Assembly (NCBI RefSeq): GCF_030158565.1
Contig: NZ_JAOASQ010000052.1
Span: forward strand, 1 to 39,659
DNA length: 39,659 nucleotides
Direction: 5' to 3'
Source of the DNA: Limnohabitans sp.
Lineage (GTDB): Bacteria; Pseudomonadota; Gammaproteobacteria; Burkholderiales; Burkholderiaceae_C
Shown: in pieces, positions 1-8,854 of the stretch
Layout of the letters: the number at the start of each line of letters is the position of its first letter
Numbering within the stretch: position 1 is the first letter of the stretch
Program-made: the position numbers and the translations under genes
Notes under the pieces: model-generated
Seen by the model: only the letters and a program-made list of their open reading frames with translations
Databases searched by the model: none
Told to the model about the DNA's origin: nothing

Positions 1-489
1 AGCTACACCCGCCACCACGTCAACATCACCATGACGCAAGCCAAGGCGGTGAGCAACTACACCAACTCGATCCTGGCCAACATGGAAGTGACCGACGAAG
101 GCTACGACGAAGCCCTGTTGCTCGACACCTCGGGCTTCGTGTCCGAAGGCGCTGGCGAAAACATCTTCGTGGTCAAAGACGGCGTGATTTATACGCCTGA
201 CTTGTCGGCTGGCGCCTTGAACGGCATCACCCGCAACACCGTGTTCCACATCGCCAAGGACTTGGGCCTGGAGATTGTGCAAAAGCGCATCACGCGCGAC
301 GAGATCTACATCGCCGACGAAGCCTTCTTCACTGGCACAGCCGCCGAAGTGACGCCTATCCGCGAATTGGACCGCATCGAACTGGGCACGGGCAGCCGCG
401 GCCCGATCACCGAGAAAATTCAATCCGCGTTCTTTGACATCGTCAACGGCCGCAACCCCAAGTACGCCCACTGGCTGACTTTGGTTTAA
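1..489 (+). CDS. ilvE: Branched-chain amino acid aminotransferase (3' part)
   Basis: This is the C-terminal half of a class IV (D-amino-acid-aminotransferase fold) PLP enzyme. It transfers the amino group between glutamate and the 2-oxoacids of valine, leucine and isoleucine in the cytoplasm. The reading frame is open from base 1, so the gene starts upstream and the PLP lysine lies outside the window. Family hallmarks visible are the segment DTSGFVSEGAGENIFVV, then LNGITRNTV, then an ADEAFFTGTAAEVTPI stretch near the C-terminus. The remaining 162 codons fit the second half of the usual ~300-residue protein. It ends 12 bases before the zinc-finger gene, so the two are probably co-transcribed. 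I am confident of the family; substrate choice among branched-chain acids is from family knowledge. Confidence 0.93.
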   Translation, partial: SYTRHHVNITMTQAKAVSNYTNSILANMEVTDEGYDEALLLDTSGFVSEGAGENIFVVKDGVIYTPDLSAGALNGITRNTVFHIAKDLGLEIVQKRITRDEIYIADEAFFTGTAAEVTPIRELDRIELGTGSRGPITEKIQSAFFDIVNGRNPKYAHWLTLV

Positions 490-501
490 GGACACCACAA
501 C

Positions 502-705
502 ATGAGCAACACCATCGAACTGCTGGCCGCTGACCTGAACCCCCAAGGCGGCGTGTTCTGCCCCAGCCCCAAAGCTGACATGAAGCTGTGGAACAGCCAC
601 CCCAAGGTGTACCTGGACGTGGCCAAAACCGGCCAAGCCAAGTGCCCTTATTGCGGCACCGAGTACAAACTCAAGGCGGGTGAGCACTTTGGTGGTGGGC
701 ACTGA
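502..705 (+). CDS. Small CHCC-type zinc-finger protein
   Basis: This is a 67-residue protein with the CHCC zinc-finger pattern: Cys20, a His-Pro-x-Val-x-Leu segment at 33-38 (His33), and the Cys48-Pro-Tyr-Cys51-Gly knuckle. The same fold occurs in the NDUFS6 subunit of mitochondrial complex I, and free-standing bacterial versions of about this length are common in proteobacteria. Their function is not settled. The C-terminus is Gly/His rich (EHFGGGH). It sits directly between ilvE and a glycosyltransferase, with one base separating its stop from the next ATG at 707, so it is part of the same transcription unit. The start ATG at 502 follows a GGACACC stretch. Confidence 0.88.
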   Translation: MSNTIELLAADLNPQGGVFCPSPKADMKLWNSHPKVYLDVAKTGQAKCPYCGTEYKLKAGEHFGGGH

Positions 706-706
706 G

Positions 707-1555
707 ATGTTGAGCCAGGTCACGGTCATCATCGTGACCTTCAACAGCGCCCACTGCCTGCCCGCCTTGGGCAAAGCGCTGACTCAGCTCCCCCACGTCA
801 TCGTGGTGGACAACGGCAGCGACGACAACTGCGCCACCCAAACCCCCGCGCACCTGCCCCAGGCCCAAGTGCTGGCGCTGCCCGCCAACTGGGGCTTTGG
901 CGCCGCCAATAACCGTGCGTTGGCGCAAGTGCAAACCCCGTTTGCCCTGCTGCTCAACCCCGACTGCGAAATCACCCCCCAAGCGGTGGAACAACTGCTG
1001 CGCACCGCCGCCCAATGGCCCGAGGTCGCCATGGTCGCCCCCCAGTTGCTGCAAGCCAACGGCCAACCCGAAGTCAACTACCGCTGGCCCCACCTGCTGT
1101 GGCACAGCCGGGGCCCCGCTGTGACCGAAGGCCCCGCCTGCGTGGGCTTTGTCTGCGGCGCTGCCATGCTGCTGCGCATGAGCGCCTACCAAGGCCAGTT
1201 CTTTGACGAACAGTTCTTCCTGTACTACGAAGACGACGACCTTTGCACCCGCCTGTTCAAGCAGCGCCAAGCCATGATCATCGACCCCGCCGCCACCGCC
1301 ACACACCGCTCACGCGGCAGCGTGCGTGGGCGCAGCCCCCTGCGCAGCGAATACCTGCGCGGCTACCACCACGCTCAGTCCAAACTGATTTACGCCCGCA
1401 AATACCAAAGCACCACCGCCGCCCGCCAGCAACAACGCAAACTGCTGTGGCAAACCGTGCTGGCGTTGCCCCTGCGCCTGCTGGCCTACAACCCCCGCCT
1501 GCTTGCCCGCATGTGGGGGCGCTTGCAGGGCGTGCGCCACTGGAAACCGCTATGA
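707..1555 (+). CDS. Family 2 glycosyltransferase (rhamnosyltransferase-like)
   Basis: This is a 282-residue GT-A fold transferase that probably adds a sugar to lipopolysaccharide or another surface glycan at the cytoplasmic face of the membrane. The N-terminal nucleotide-binding strand reads VTVIIVTFNSAHCLPALG, followed by VVDNGSDDN and the metal-binding-type LLLNPDCEI. The later FFDEQFFLYYEDDDLCTRL segment matches the acceptor/catalytic region of dTDP-rhamnosyl-type GT2 enzymes. I chose ATG 707, one base after the preceding stop, over the in-frame GTG at 680 because 680 would overlap the zinc-finger gene. The stop overlaps the next start as ATGA at 1552-1555, indicating translational coupling. 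The sugar donor cannot be told from sequence. Confidence 0.87.
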   Translation: MLSQVTVIIVTFNSAHCLPALGKALTQLPHVIVVDNGSDDNCATQTPAHLPQAQVLALPANWGFGAANNRALAQVQTPFALLLNPDCEITPQAVEQLLRTAAQWPEVAMVAPQLLQANGQPEVNYRWPHLLWHSRGPAVTEGPACVGFVCGAAMLLRMSAYQGQFFDEQFFLYYEDDDLCTRLFKQRQAMIIDPAATATHRSRGSVRGRSPLRSEYLRGYHHAQSKLIYARKYQSTTAARQQQRKLLWQTVLALPLRLLAYNPRLLARMWGRLQGVRHWKPL

Positions 1556-2337
1556 CCGCAACACACCCCACCCTATGCATCGGCATCCTCACCATGAACG
1601 AGGAACGCCGCATTGAGCAATGCATCCAAAGCGCCCGCTTTGCTGATCAGATCGTGGTGATCGACAGCGGTAGCAAAGACCAAACCGTGGCCATCGCCCA
1701 GCGCTTGGGCGCCCAGGTCCACGCCCATGCCGACTGGCAAGGCTTTGCCGTGCAGCGCAACCGCCTGTTGCAGCACTGCACCAGCGACTACATCTTCTTT
1801 CTGGACGCTGACGAAGTCATCACCCCCGAGCTTCAGGTCGAAATTCAAGTCGCTGTGCAAAGCGGCCAACAAGCCACCTGGGAGGTGTTGTGGAACCAGG
1901 TGGCTTACGGCAAAGCCCTTACGCTCATGAAGTCCACCGGCGGCGTGCAACGCATGTTCCCCTCCGCCAACCTGGAGCGTTTTGAGGGCGTCGTTCACGA
2001 AAAAGCCATCGTGCGCAACCCTGCCACGCCAGTGATCAAGTTCAAAGGCCGTTTACTGCACTACTCGCGCGAGACTGTTTACGGCAGCCTGCAAAAACTG
2101 GCGCAATATGCCCAGCTTGGCGCACTCAAGCGCGCCGAAAAAGGGAAACGCGGCGGTGTGCTGCGTGGCTTTGCTTCAGCCTTGGTCAATTTCCTGCAGC
2201 TGTATGTGTTCAGGCGCGGCTTTTTGTGTGGGGCAGAGGGGTTTCTGTTCTGCTTCTTTATCGCCCTGGAATGTTTCTTCCGGTATGCCATGCTTCATTA
2301 CGACCGGGACCAGCTGCAAGCTTCAGTTAAGCGTTAG
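1552..2337 (+). CDS. Family 2 glycosyltransferase, WaaE/LgtF-like
   Basis: This is a 261-residue GT2 enzyme of the lipopolysaccharide-core type (WaaE/KdtX/LgtF family, which puts glucose on inner-core heptose). The start is the ATG overlapping the upstream stop. Visible motifs are CIGILTMNEERRIEQCIQS at the N-terminus, VVIDSGSKDQT, the Asp-rich FFLDADEVITPEL, and a central FEGVVHEKAIV segment that is diagnostic for this subgroup. The C-terminal ~60 residues carry hydrophobic, aromatic stretches that suggest membrane association. It is followed 17 bases later by another GT2 gene. Lipopolysaccharide core assembly is the likely role, inferred from family and neighbours; the precise linkage is unknown. 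Confidence 0.86.
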   Translation: MTATHPTLCIGILTMNEERRIEQCIQSARFADQIVVIDSGSKDQTVAIAQRLGAQVHAHADWQGFAVQRNRLLQHCTSDYIFFLDADEVITPELQVEIQVAVQSGQQATWEVLWNQVAYGKALTLMKSTGGVQRMFPSANLERFEGVVHEKAIVRNPATPVIKFKGRLLHYSRETVYGSLQKLAQYAQLGALKRAEKGKRGGVLRGFASALVNFLQLYVFRRGFLCGAEGFLFCFFIALECFFRYAMLHYDRDQLQASVKR

Positions 2338-2354
2338 GCTGACGCGTACAACAT

Positions 2355-3224
2355 ATGAGAAGCACAACATCCATCGCCATGTGCACCTACAACGGTGCCG
2401 CTTTTTTGCAACAACAACTGGACAGCCTGGTCGCTCAAACGTGCAGGCCTGACGAAGTCATCATTTGTGACGATTGCTCCCAAGACCAAAGCGTCGAAAT
2501 TGCGCAGGGCTTTGCGAAGCAGCATCCGGACATCGCTGTAAAAGTGGTTCAAAACCCGCAAAACCTTGGCTACATCAAGAACTTCGAGAAGGCCATCAGC
2601 CTGTGCACGCAGGACATCATTTTTCTTTGCGATCAGGACGATCTTTGGCAGCCCAACAAAATTGAAAACATGGTGGCGGTGTTCGATGCTGAACCCTCGG
2701 TAGGCCTGGTTTTGCATGACTTTTGTTGGATAGATGAGCGCAACCAGCCTTACCCCGGTCCTATAGACACCTACGGTCCCAAAAAGCTCAGTGCAGCGCA
2801 ATTACCGCAAGAAATCAAAGACCACTCCATCAACGTCTTCATGCAGCCCTACCCGCGCGCATGGTGCGGCTGCATGATGGCCTATCGCCGCAGCTTTAAC
2901 GATGTGGTGTTGCCTATTTTCCCGGGCAAGGGCCATGACGACTGGATCCTCAAGGTGCTAGCCCCCATCACCGAAACCCGTTTCCTCGCCAGCACCTTGG
3001 TGCATTACCGTATGCACCAGCAAAACACCAACCGCCGAGATTTGGAGAGGCGCACACTTGCGTATCTTTGGTGCCGTTTCGTCAAGAAAACGATTTTGGT
3101 GCTCAAGGGCCATACCAAGCGGGGGTTTTACAGGCAGATTTTGACTCGTCTCTCCAAAGTAAAAAAGCCAGTAATGTACGAGGCCTTGCTAAGTCAATAC
3201 CGAAGCTATGCCAACAAGCTTTGA
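2355..3224 (+). CDS. Family 2 glycosyltransferase
   Basis: This is a 289-residue GT2 protein. The N-terminus SIAMCTYNGAAFLQQQLDSL and the VIICDDCSQDQS strand form the nucleotide-sugar site. IIFLCDQDDLW is the QDDLW signature of the rhamnosyl/galactosyl GT2 branch used in O-antigen and rhamnan synthesis. The segment AWCGCMMAYRRSF and the HYRMHQQNTNRR tail also fit that branch. It is the last gene of the plus-strand glycan cluster and ends only nine bases before the stop of the convergent acyltransferase remnant. Base use is somewhat less GC-rich than in the two preceding transferases, as is common in variable surface-polysaccharide genes. Donor and acceptor are not predictable. Confidence 0.87.
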   Translation: MRSTTSIAMCTYNGAAFLQQQLDSLVAQTCRPDEVIICDDCSQDQSVEIAQGFAKQHPDIAVKVVQNPQNLGYIKNFEKAISLCTQDIIFLCDQDDLWQPNKIENMVAVFDAEPSVGLVLHDFCWIDERNQPYPGPIDTYGPKKLSAAQLPQEIKDHSINVFMQPYPRAWCGCMMAYRRSFNDVVLPIFPGKGHDDWILKVLAPITETRFLASTLVHYRMHQQNTNRRDLERRTLAYLWCRFVKKTILVLKGHTKRGFYRQILTRLSKVKKPVMYEALLSQYRSYANKL

Positions 3225-3233
3225 AAGCACTTA

Positions 3234-4331
3234 TCAGTCCCTGCTAATAATTGGCAACTCAAACAGCTTGAGTGAAGCTAAAGATACACCCAGCAAAAAT
3301 GGAATCAGTGCTGCCACATAGCCCCAATAAATTGCAGGCGAAAAAGATGCCGCTTCATCTAGGCCGATCGCTAATCGAAAGACGATGAACAACAACGGCC
3401 CATGCAGCAGGTAAATGCTGTAGGTGATTTCGCCAAACGCACGGGTGAGTGGAGAGCTCAGCAGGCCCCACACATTGGCGCCGTTGGAGATCAAGCAAAA
3501 CGCCGAACCTAGTAAAACAGTGGGCAATACGGCATAAGCGGTGTCAAATCCGGTAACTACAAGCGCCACAGCAGCCACTGCCCATACGCTGGCTAAGGGG
3601 TGAGTAGCCTTTTCCCGAAACCCTTCGTTCCGGGACAAAAGCGCCGCAGCCATCCCGCCCGCAAACGCAAACGCATGAATATCCAAGGCCAGATGTGCTT
3701 TGGTCAATACCAACATCAACGCCGCAAAGCCAAGCCATCGCTAGGCAGGGCGAAAGCCTATCAACAAACCCAGCAAAGGCAGGGCAAAGTAAAACTTCCA
3801 TTCATAGGCCAGCGTCCATGTCACGCCAGCGGTAAAGAGCCCCAACAGTGACTTCTTAGCCCAAAGCTCGCCGGTAGGGGCCAGCCAGTGTGTGTGTCTG
3901 ATTACGGCAATCACCACCACCGCCAACAGCATCACCACCAGATAGAGCGGCACGATTCGCAGTACACGTGACCGGTACAAGCGAAACCAGTCAATCGGCG
4001 TTTGTTGTTGTGAGAGCAAGCGACCAAAAAACAGATACCCGGTGATCATGAAAAACAGCGTTACTGTGGTTTGCCCGAGGTGAGAAAACAAGCGGGAATC
4101 AGGCACATCCCAAACACCTGTTTTCAAAAACACAAACCAGATACTGGCATGATGCACAAACACACCAAACGCTAGGAAACCCCGCAAGCCGTCGATGGCG
4201 GCGTTGCGCGATGCCGCCAGCTTAACGGGCCAAAATTTGTGCAGCCAGTAAAAGCAAAAAAAGGCCTCTACATAGAGGCCCAGTACCACAAAGGGAGAAT
4301 AGAGCGACATCATCGCATTATCGATGAACAC
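3234..4331 (-). pseudogene. Acyltransferase-3 family gene interrupted by one amber codon
   Basis: Two open stretches, 4331 to 3744 and 3740 to 3234, are in the same reading frame and separated only by a TAG codon (positions 3743-3741). Read through, they give about 365 residues, a normal length for OafA-like membrane O-acyltransferases that acetylate surface sugars. Part one has the family's IDGLRGFLAFGVFVHHASIW region (catalytic-type His pair) and FFMITGYLFFGRLL. Part two has several hydrophobic helices and the YSIYLLHGP segment typical of the C-terminal half. Nothing else appears damaged. Either a recent nonsense mutation (for example CAG to TAG), a sequencing error, or suppression explains it. 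The start is uncertain: GTG 4331, or ATG 4313 or 4310. It is convergent with the glycosyltransferase ending at 3224. Confidence 0.8.
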
Positions 4332-4402
4332 TGCTCGGTAGAGCTAAGCTGTAGCTAAGCCTAACAAACAGGAAATGAAGATCATTGGATCGATCGCCCA
4401 CA

Positions 4403-5635
4403 TTAGCCATTCGTTGATCGATGACCGTGAAACTTAATTTCAAAACAAGCCCCGGTTGCCCCCTGCGCATCAATACACCTTACGTTGCCATGGTGCCGCT
4501 CCACAATCGACTTGACCAACGATAAGCCCAGCCCCACCCCACCCACGCGCTCGCTGGCGCCGGGCAAGCGGAAGAAGGGCTCAAAAATGCGTTCACGGTA
4601 TTCAGGTGGCACGCCTGGCCCGTTGTCGCACACGGTCAAAAGCACTTGCTGTTTTTCTGACCGCAAAGACAAAACAATGCCTTCGCCATCTGCAGCAGTT
4701 GCGCCATACCGGCGGGCGTTTTCCAGCAGGTTGCGCACCATGCGGCGCAGCAGTTTGGCCACGCCCTGCACTTCCAGCGTGTGCATGCCGCCCGGCACAT
4801 CCAGCAAAGCGCCTACGCGGGCGCATTCTTCAGCGCACAAACCCACCAAGTCCACCGCTTCGATGGTACCCATGTCGGCTTCTTTGGCATCCAGTCGGCT
4901 GGCCAGCAAAATCTCGTCGATCAACTGATCGAGCTCGGCCATGTTGCGCATAATTTCAGCGCGGGTGCGCTGGCGCATGTCGGCATTGGCCACATCCATC
5001 AACTCCAGCCCCATGCGGATGCGGGCCATCGGCGAACGCAATTCATGCGAGGCGTTGGCCAGCAAAGACTTTTGCGAAGCCATCAGCCCCTCAATGTGCC
5101 CAGCCGCCTGGTTGAAGCGTTGCGACAAATCGGCCACTTCATCGTCGCCTTGCACCGGCACGCGGGCCGATAAATCGCCCTCGCCCCAGCGCTGCACACC
5201 GCGTTGCAGACCTTCCAGGCGCTGCGTCAAGCGCCGCACCACCGGGTACAAACCCAAGGCCACGGCCAGCCCGATCAAACCCAACATCCAGAAAAAACCA
5301 TACGGCGGTGTGGCCCACCAGGGTGGCTCACGGTGCAGGCGCGGCGGAGGGCGACCATCCTCCCACTTGCGCTGGATTTGCAGTTGCACCTCGCGTCCGT
5401 CGGGCAGGGTGAATGCAAAATCCAAAGGCATACCCGGGCGCTGTCTCGGGGCGGAAGTCCCCAACACTTCGCCTTGAGGCGTCATGATGATCCAGTCGCG
5501 CGGCATGGGCGGCGGCGTGTTGTGCTCCATGCTGGCTCGCCAAAACCACCCGACCACCAGCATCAACACGGCCACGCCAGCCACCACGGCCAGCCATATG
5601 CGCAGGTACAAATGCCTGGACAGCCCTTTGAACAT
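4403..5635 (-). CDS. Sensor histidine kinase (OmpR-partner type)
   Basis: This is a 410-residue inner-membrane sensor kinase paired with the response regulator just upstream. The order is: an N-terminal membrane helix (about 12-33), a short periplasmic loop of ~75 residues rich in Pro and Arg, a second helix (about 115-133), a HAMP linker, and the dimerisation domain with the phospho-accepting His at about 197 in ANASHELRSPMARIR. The HATPase domain follows with LLENARRYG (N box), CDNGPGVPPEYRERIFEPFFR (split G1/F box) and GGVGLGLSLVKSIV (G2). ATG 5635 is preferred; a GTG at 5638 directly abuts the regulator's TGA (TGAGTGATG). Architecture resembles RstB/CpxA-type kinases. The Pro-rich sensor loop gives no clue to the signal. 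Confidence 0.92.
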   Translation of the reverse strand: MFKGLSRHLYLRIWLAVVAGVAVLMLVVGWFWRASMEHNTPPPMPRDWIIMTPQGEVLGTSAPRQRPGMPLDFAFTLPDGREVQLQIQRKWEDGRPPPRLHREPPWWATPPYGFFWMLGLIGLAVALGLYPVVRRLTQRLEGLQRGVQRWGEGDLSARVPVQGDDEVADLSQRFNQAAGHIEGLMASQKSLLANASHELRSPMARIRMGLELMDVANADMRQRTRAEIMRNMAELDQLIDEILLASRLDAKEADMGTIEAVDLVGLCAEECARVGALLDVPGGMHTLEVQGVAKLLRRMVRNLLENARRYGATAADGEGIVLSLRSEKQQVLLTVCDNGPGVPPEYRERIFEPFFRLPGASERVGGVGLGLSLVKSIVERHHGNVRCIDAQGATGACFEIKFHGHRSTNG

Positions 5636-5638
5636 CAC

Positions 5639-6340
5639 TCAGTCCTGCTGGCGCGCAAACACATAGCCCACGCCGCGCACCGTCAAGATGCGTTGCGGTG
5701 CTTTCGGGTCGGCCTCAATGGCTGCGCGGATGCGCCCCATGTGCACATCGATGGAGCGGTCAAACGCTTCCAGCTCACGCCCGCGCACCGCTTCCATGAT
5801 CTGGTCGCGCGTCAGCACGCGACCTGCGCGTTCGGCCAGCGCCACCAGCAGATCAAACTGGTACGAGGTCAAATCACACGCTTGTCCCTTGACAGAGACG
5901 CGTCGTGCATCGCGGTCAATTTCCAAAGAACCAAACTGCATCGCCTGCGCACTGGTCGCCGTGTCTGTGCCTTTGCGTCGCAAGATGGCTTTGATGCGGG
6001 CCAGCAGCTCCCGCGGCTCAAAGGGTTTGGGCAAGTAATCATCCGCCCCCATCTCCAGGCCAATGATGCGGTCCATCGGGTCGCCTTTGGCCGTGAGCAT
6101 GAGCACCGGCACCTGACCGAGCGCACCAGGCAAGGACCGGATGCGCTGACACACTTGCAAACCGTCCATGTCGGGCAGCATCAGGTCCAGGATCACCAGG
6201 TCCACACCCGCAGATTGCAGCCGTGACAAACCCGTCTGGGCATCGGGCGCGTGACTCACCTCAAAACCTGAAGCACCCAGGTATTGCGACACCATGCCCG
6301 CCAAGCGGACATCGTCTTCAATCATCAATAGTTGTTGCAT
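5639..6340 (-). CDS. OmpR/PhoB-family response regulator
   Basis: This is a 233-residue DNA-binding response regulator. The receiver domain (1-120) has the acidic pocket EDD (8-10), phospho-acceptor Asp52 in LVILDLMLPDMDG, the switch Thr in MLTAKGD and Lys105 in YLPKPFEPRELLARI. The C-terminal winged-helix domain (about 135-230) has LTSYQFDLLVALAERAG, the recognition helix region VLTRDQIMEAVRG, and the wing RTVRGVGYVF in the form LTVRGVGYVF. It is the first gene of a two-gene minus-strand operon with the kinase. Targets are unknown. RstA-like annotation is plausible but not proven. Confidence 0.94.
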   Translation of the reverse strand: MQQLLMIEDDVRLAGMVSQYLGASGFEVSHAPDAQTGLSRLQSAGVDLVILDLMLPDMDGLQVCQRIRSLPGALGQVPVLMLTAKGDPMDRIIGLEMGADDYLPKPFEPRELLARIKAILRRKGTDTATSAQAMQFGSLEIDRDARRVSVKGQACDLTSYQFDLLVALAERAGRVLTRDQIMEAVRGRELEAFDRSIDVHMGRIRAAIEADPKAPQRILTVRGVGYVFARQQD

Positions 6341-6435
6341 GAATGCATCATCCTCTTTGAGCCAGTGCCGGGCGTATCGCTTGTGTAAAGCTGGGTAAAT
6401 CTATCGGGTTTGCGAGGGCTGCGGAGAAGGTGGAG

Positions 6436-6503
6436 ATGGACCCCGGATCAAGTCCGGGGTGACAGTTCTGCTAAGTCATCCCGGCCTTGAGCCGGGATCC
6501 ATG
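6436..6503. repeat. Pair of GGATCCCGG-type palindromic repeats
   Basis: Two copies of the window-wide palindromic element lie at 6436-6464 and 6475-6503 in opposite orientation. Each can fold on itself (arms such as CCCCGGA/TCCGGGG) and the pair can fold together. They fill the 180-base gap between the AmpG-like gene's 3' end and the start of the response regulator. A role as bidirectional terminator or mRNA 3'-end stabiliser is an inference. Confidence 0.85.
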
Positions 6504-6522
6504 CATGCTTAGGGCAAGGTGC

Positions 6523-7854
6523 TCATTCACTGCGCGCATGCACCCTTGAAGCCAAAGCCACCAACAACAACACCGGCACACCCAACCAAGCCGTCACCTG
6601 AAAGAAATACGCATAACCGTAGGCGTTCACAAAGTCGCCCGAAAACCCCGCGATGAATTTGGGCAACAACAGCATCATCGAACTGAGCAGCGCATACTGC
6701 GTGGCCGAATAGCTGATGTTGGTCAGCGAAGACAAATAGGCGATGAACGCAGCCGAGGCGATGCCGCTGGCCAGGTTGTCGGCAGACACCACCCAAATCA
6801 GCGCCGTCACATCGTGGCCCACACCGCTGAGCCAGGCAAACAGCATATTGCTCGCCGCGCTCAAGATGGCGCCCAGCATCAGGATGCGCATCACGCCCCA
6901 ACGGGCCGACAGCACGCCGCCAATGAACGCTCCCACCAAAGTCATCACCACACCATAAACCTTGGTCACTGCCGCCACTTCGTCCTTGGTGAAACCCATG
7001 TCCACATAAAACGGGTTGGCCATGATGCCCATGACCACATCGCTGATGCGGTACACCGCGATCAGCGCCAACACCAACACCGCCTGCCAGCGGTAGCGGC
7101 GCCAGAAATCGGCAAACGGATCGACCAGCGCACCCTGCACCCACTCGGCCACATTGCGGGCAGGCTTCATCGCAGCGGGCACGGGCTCGGGCGAGCCCAA
7201 CACCATCCACATGCCGGGCAACAAACTGGCCGCCATCACCAAATAAGCAGTTTGCCAGGCAGCCTGTGCGTAGCCCGTGGTCTCTGCGCCTTGCGCACGT
7301 GCGGCAATCCACAGCACCCCGGCACCGGCCCAGATCATGGCCAGGCGATAACCCGTTTGGTACGTGGCGGCCAGCGCCGCTTGCGCGTTCACCTCGGCCG
7401 ACTCGATGCGGTACGCGTCCAGCGCGATGTCTTGCGTGGCCGATGCAAATGCCACCGCCAAAGCACAGGCCACCAACGGGCCCAGCACCTGCGACGGGTC
7501 ATTCAAAGCCATGCCCACCAAGCCCACCATGATGACCGCCTGCGACAGCAGCAACCAACTGCGGCGACGCCCCAAACGCGCCGTCAGCCACGGGATCGGC
7601 AAACGGTCCACCAAAGGGGCCCACATCCATTTGACGCCGTAGGCCAAACCCACCCAGCTCAGATAGCCGATCGTGCTGCGGTCAATGCCCGCCTCGCGCA
7701 GGCGAAAGCTCAAGGTGCCCAGCACCAACAACAGCGGCAAGCCCGCCGAAAACCCCAACAACAGCATGCGCAAACTGGCCGGTTGCAAATACAAACGCAG
7801 CGACGCACGCCAAGTGCGTGCAGACGCTTCAGGAGGGCTGGTGTTTTCAATCAT
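6523..7854 (-). CDS. ampG: AmpG-like muropeptide/MFS permease
   Basis: This is a 443-residue major facilitator protein. It aligns by eye with the AmpG family, which brings GlcNAc-anhydroMurNAc-peptides into the cytoplasm for cell-wall recycling. Support includes the N-terminal LRMLLLGFSAGLPLLLVLGTLSFRLRE segment (shown in part), DRSTIGYLSWVGLAYGVKW, PLVDRLPIPWLTARLGRRR (the MFS loop-2 basic motif) and ASATQDIALDAYRIE, which is highly characteristic of AmpG. About 12 hydrophobic helices are seen. The ATG at 7854 is preferred to an upstream in-frame start at 7875 because AmpG proteins begin shortly before the first helix. It is divergent from the M48 protease gene, 54 bases away. Other AmpG-like MFS transporters exist, so the substrate is an inference. 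Confidence 0.87.
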   Translation of the reverse strand: MIENTSPPEASARTWRASLRLYLQPASLRMLLLGFSAGLPLLLVLGTLSFRLREAGIDRSTIGYLSWVGLAYGVKWMWAPLVDRLPIPWLTARLGRRRSWLLLSQAVIMVGLVGMALNDPSQVLGPLVACALAVAFASATQDIALDAYRIESAEVNAQAALAATYQTGYRLAMIWAGAGVLWIAARAQGAETTGYAQAAWQTAYLVMAASLLPGMWMVLGSPEPVPAAMKPARNVAEWVQGALVDPFADFWRRYRWQAVLVLALIAVYRISDVVMGIMANPFYVDMGFTKDEVAAVTKVYGVVMTLVGAFIGGVLSARWGVMRILMLGAILSAASNMLFAWLSGVGHDVTALIWVVSADNLASGIASAAFIAYLSSLTNISYSATQYALLSSMMLLLPKFIAGFSGDFVNAYGYAYFFQVTAWLGVPVLLLVALASRVHARSE

Positions 7855-7908
7855 GGCTCGATTATCAGGCCACACAAAATGACAACTTCTTGGTTATGAT
7901 CAGCCTCT

Positions 7909-8772
7909 ATGTGCTGGCTCTGCGACCTCAAAACCCCCTCATCCTCTTCGGCAACTTCTGGCGAACACCGCTGGAACGCGCGCAGAGGTTTCTTGTTGGC
8001 TGCAGGCGCCACAGCGGCAGGCTCAGCCTTGGCACAAGTCGACGTCGGCTCGGCCTCCAGCATGCGCAACCTGGTGCCCGCTGAAACGCTGGAAAACTCC
8101 GCACGCCAGCAATACAGCCAGGTTCTGGCCGATGCCCGCGCACAAGGCGCCCTGGCGCCGGAGGGTCACCCACAACTGCAACGCCTGCACACCATCGCCA
8201 AACGCCTGATTCCCCACACCGCACAGTGGAACCCCCGTGCCCGCGAGTGGAAGTGGCAAGTCAACCTGATCGGCAGCAAACAGCTCAACGCCTGGTGCAT
8301 GCCCGGCGGCAAGATCGCGTTCTACACCGGCATCCTGGACCAGCTGCAACTCACCGACGACGAAGCCGCCATGATCATGGGCCACGAAATGGCCCACGCC
8401 CTGCGCGAGCATGCCCGCGAACGCATGGCCAAAAGCAAAGTCACCGGAGTTGGCCTGTCGATTGCCTCGCAATTGCTGGGCTTGGGTGCGCTGGGCGATG
8501 CAGCGGCCAATATGGGCACGCAACTGCTGAGCCTCAAATACAGCCGCGACGATGAAACCGAAGCCGACTTGGTGGGTCTGGAAATCGCTGTGCGCGCTGG
8601 CTACCGCCCCGAAGCCAGCGTTGCACTGTGGAAAAAAATGCAAGCCGCCTCGGGTGGCAACAACAACGCCTCGTTCCTGTCCACCCACCCCAGCGGCGCC
8701 AACCGCATCCAAGAGCTCGAAGCCAACCTGCCCAAAGTGCAGCACCTGTACGAACAGGCTGCACAACGCTGA
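7909..8772 (+). CDS. M48-family metalloprotease with Tat-type signal
   Basis: This is a 287-residue exported zinc endopeptidase. The N-terminus has twin arginines (ARRGFLLAAGATAAGSALAQ, about 24-43), suggesting Tat export and signal cleavage after Ala-Gln. The catalytic zinc site is HEMAH at 159-163, and the third ligand Glu216 lies in the ETEAD pattern at 216-220. The flanking MPGGKIAFYTGIL and FLSTHPSGANRIQEL segments are conserved in YcaL/LoiP/BepA-type M48 peptidases. No TPR repeats are seen, so it is closer to LoiP/YcaL (outer-membrane or periplasmic quality control) than to BepA. Two Cys residues lie ahead of the signal in the first five residues, so the true start may be later. It is monocistronic as far as can be seen. 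Confidence 0.92.
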   Translation: MCWLCDLKTPSSSSATSGEHRWNARRGFLLAAGATAAGSALAQVDVGSASSMRNLVPAETLENSARQQYSQVLADARAQGALAPEGHPQLQRLHTIAKRLIPHTAQWNPRAREWKWQVNLIGSKQLNAWCMPGGKIAFYTGILDQLQLTDDEAAMIMGHEMAHALREHARERMAKSKVTGVGLSIASQLLGLGALGDAAANMGTQLLSLKYSRDDETEADLVGLEIAVRAGYRPEASVALWKKMQAASGGNNNASFLSTHPSGANRIQELEANLPKVQHLYEQAAQR

Positions 8773-8854
8773 TGTCTGCTGTCCGCAGCACAGGCTTGCG
8801 CGACCTGGGCGATGGAAAGAAACCTGGCAAATGTCGGAATTTTCAGCTTGAGAT

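Noticed and set aside
3234..4331. Programmed amber readthrough or pyrrolysine in the acyltransferase
   Set aside because: No supporting stem-loop or pyl-type genes seen; a nonsense mutation or base-call error is simpler.
5204..6226. 340-codon plus-strand frame opposite the two-component genes
   Set aside because: Mirror frame; no domain and the opposite genes are unambiguous.
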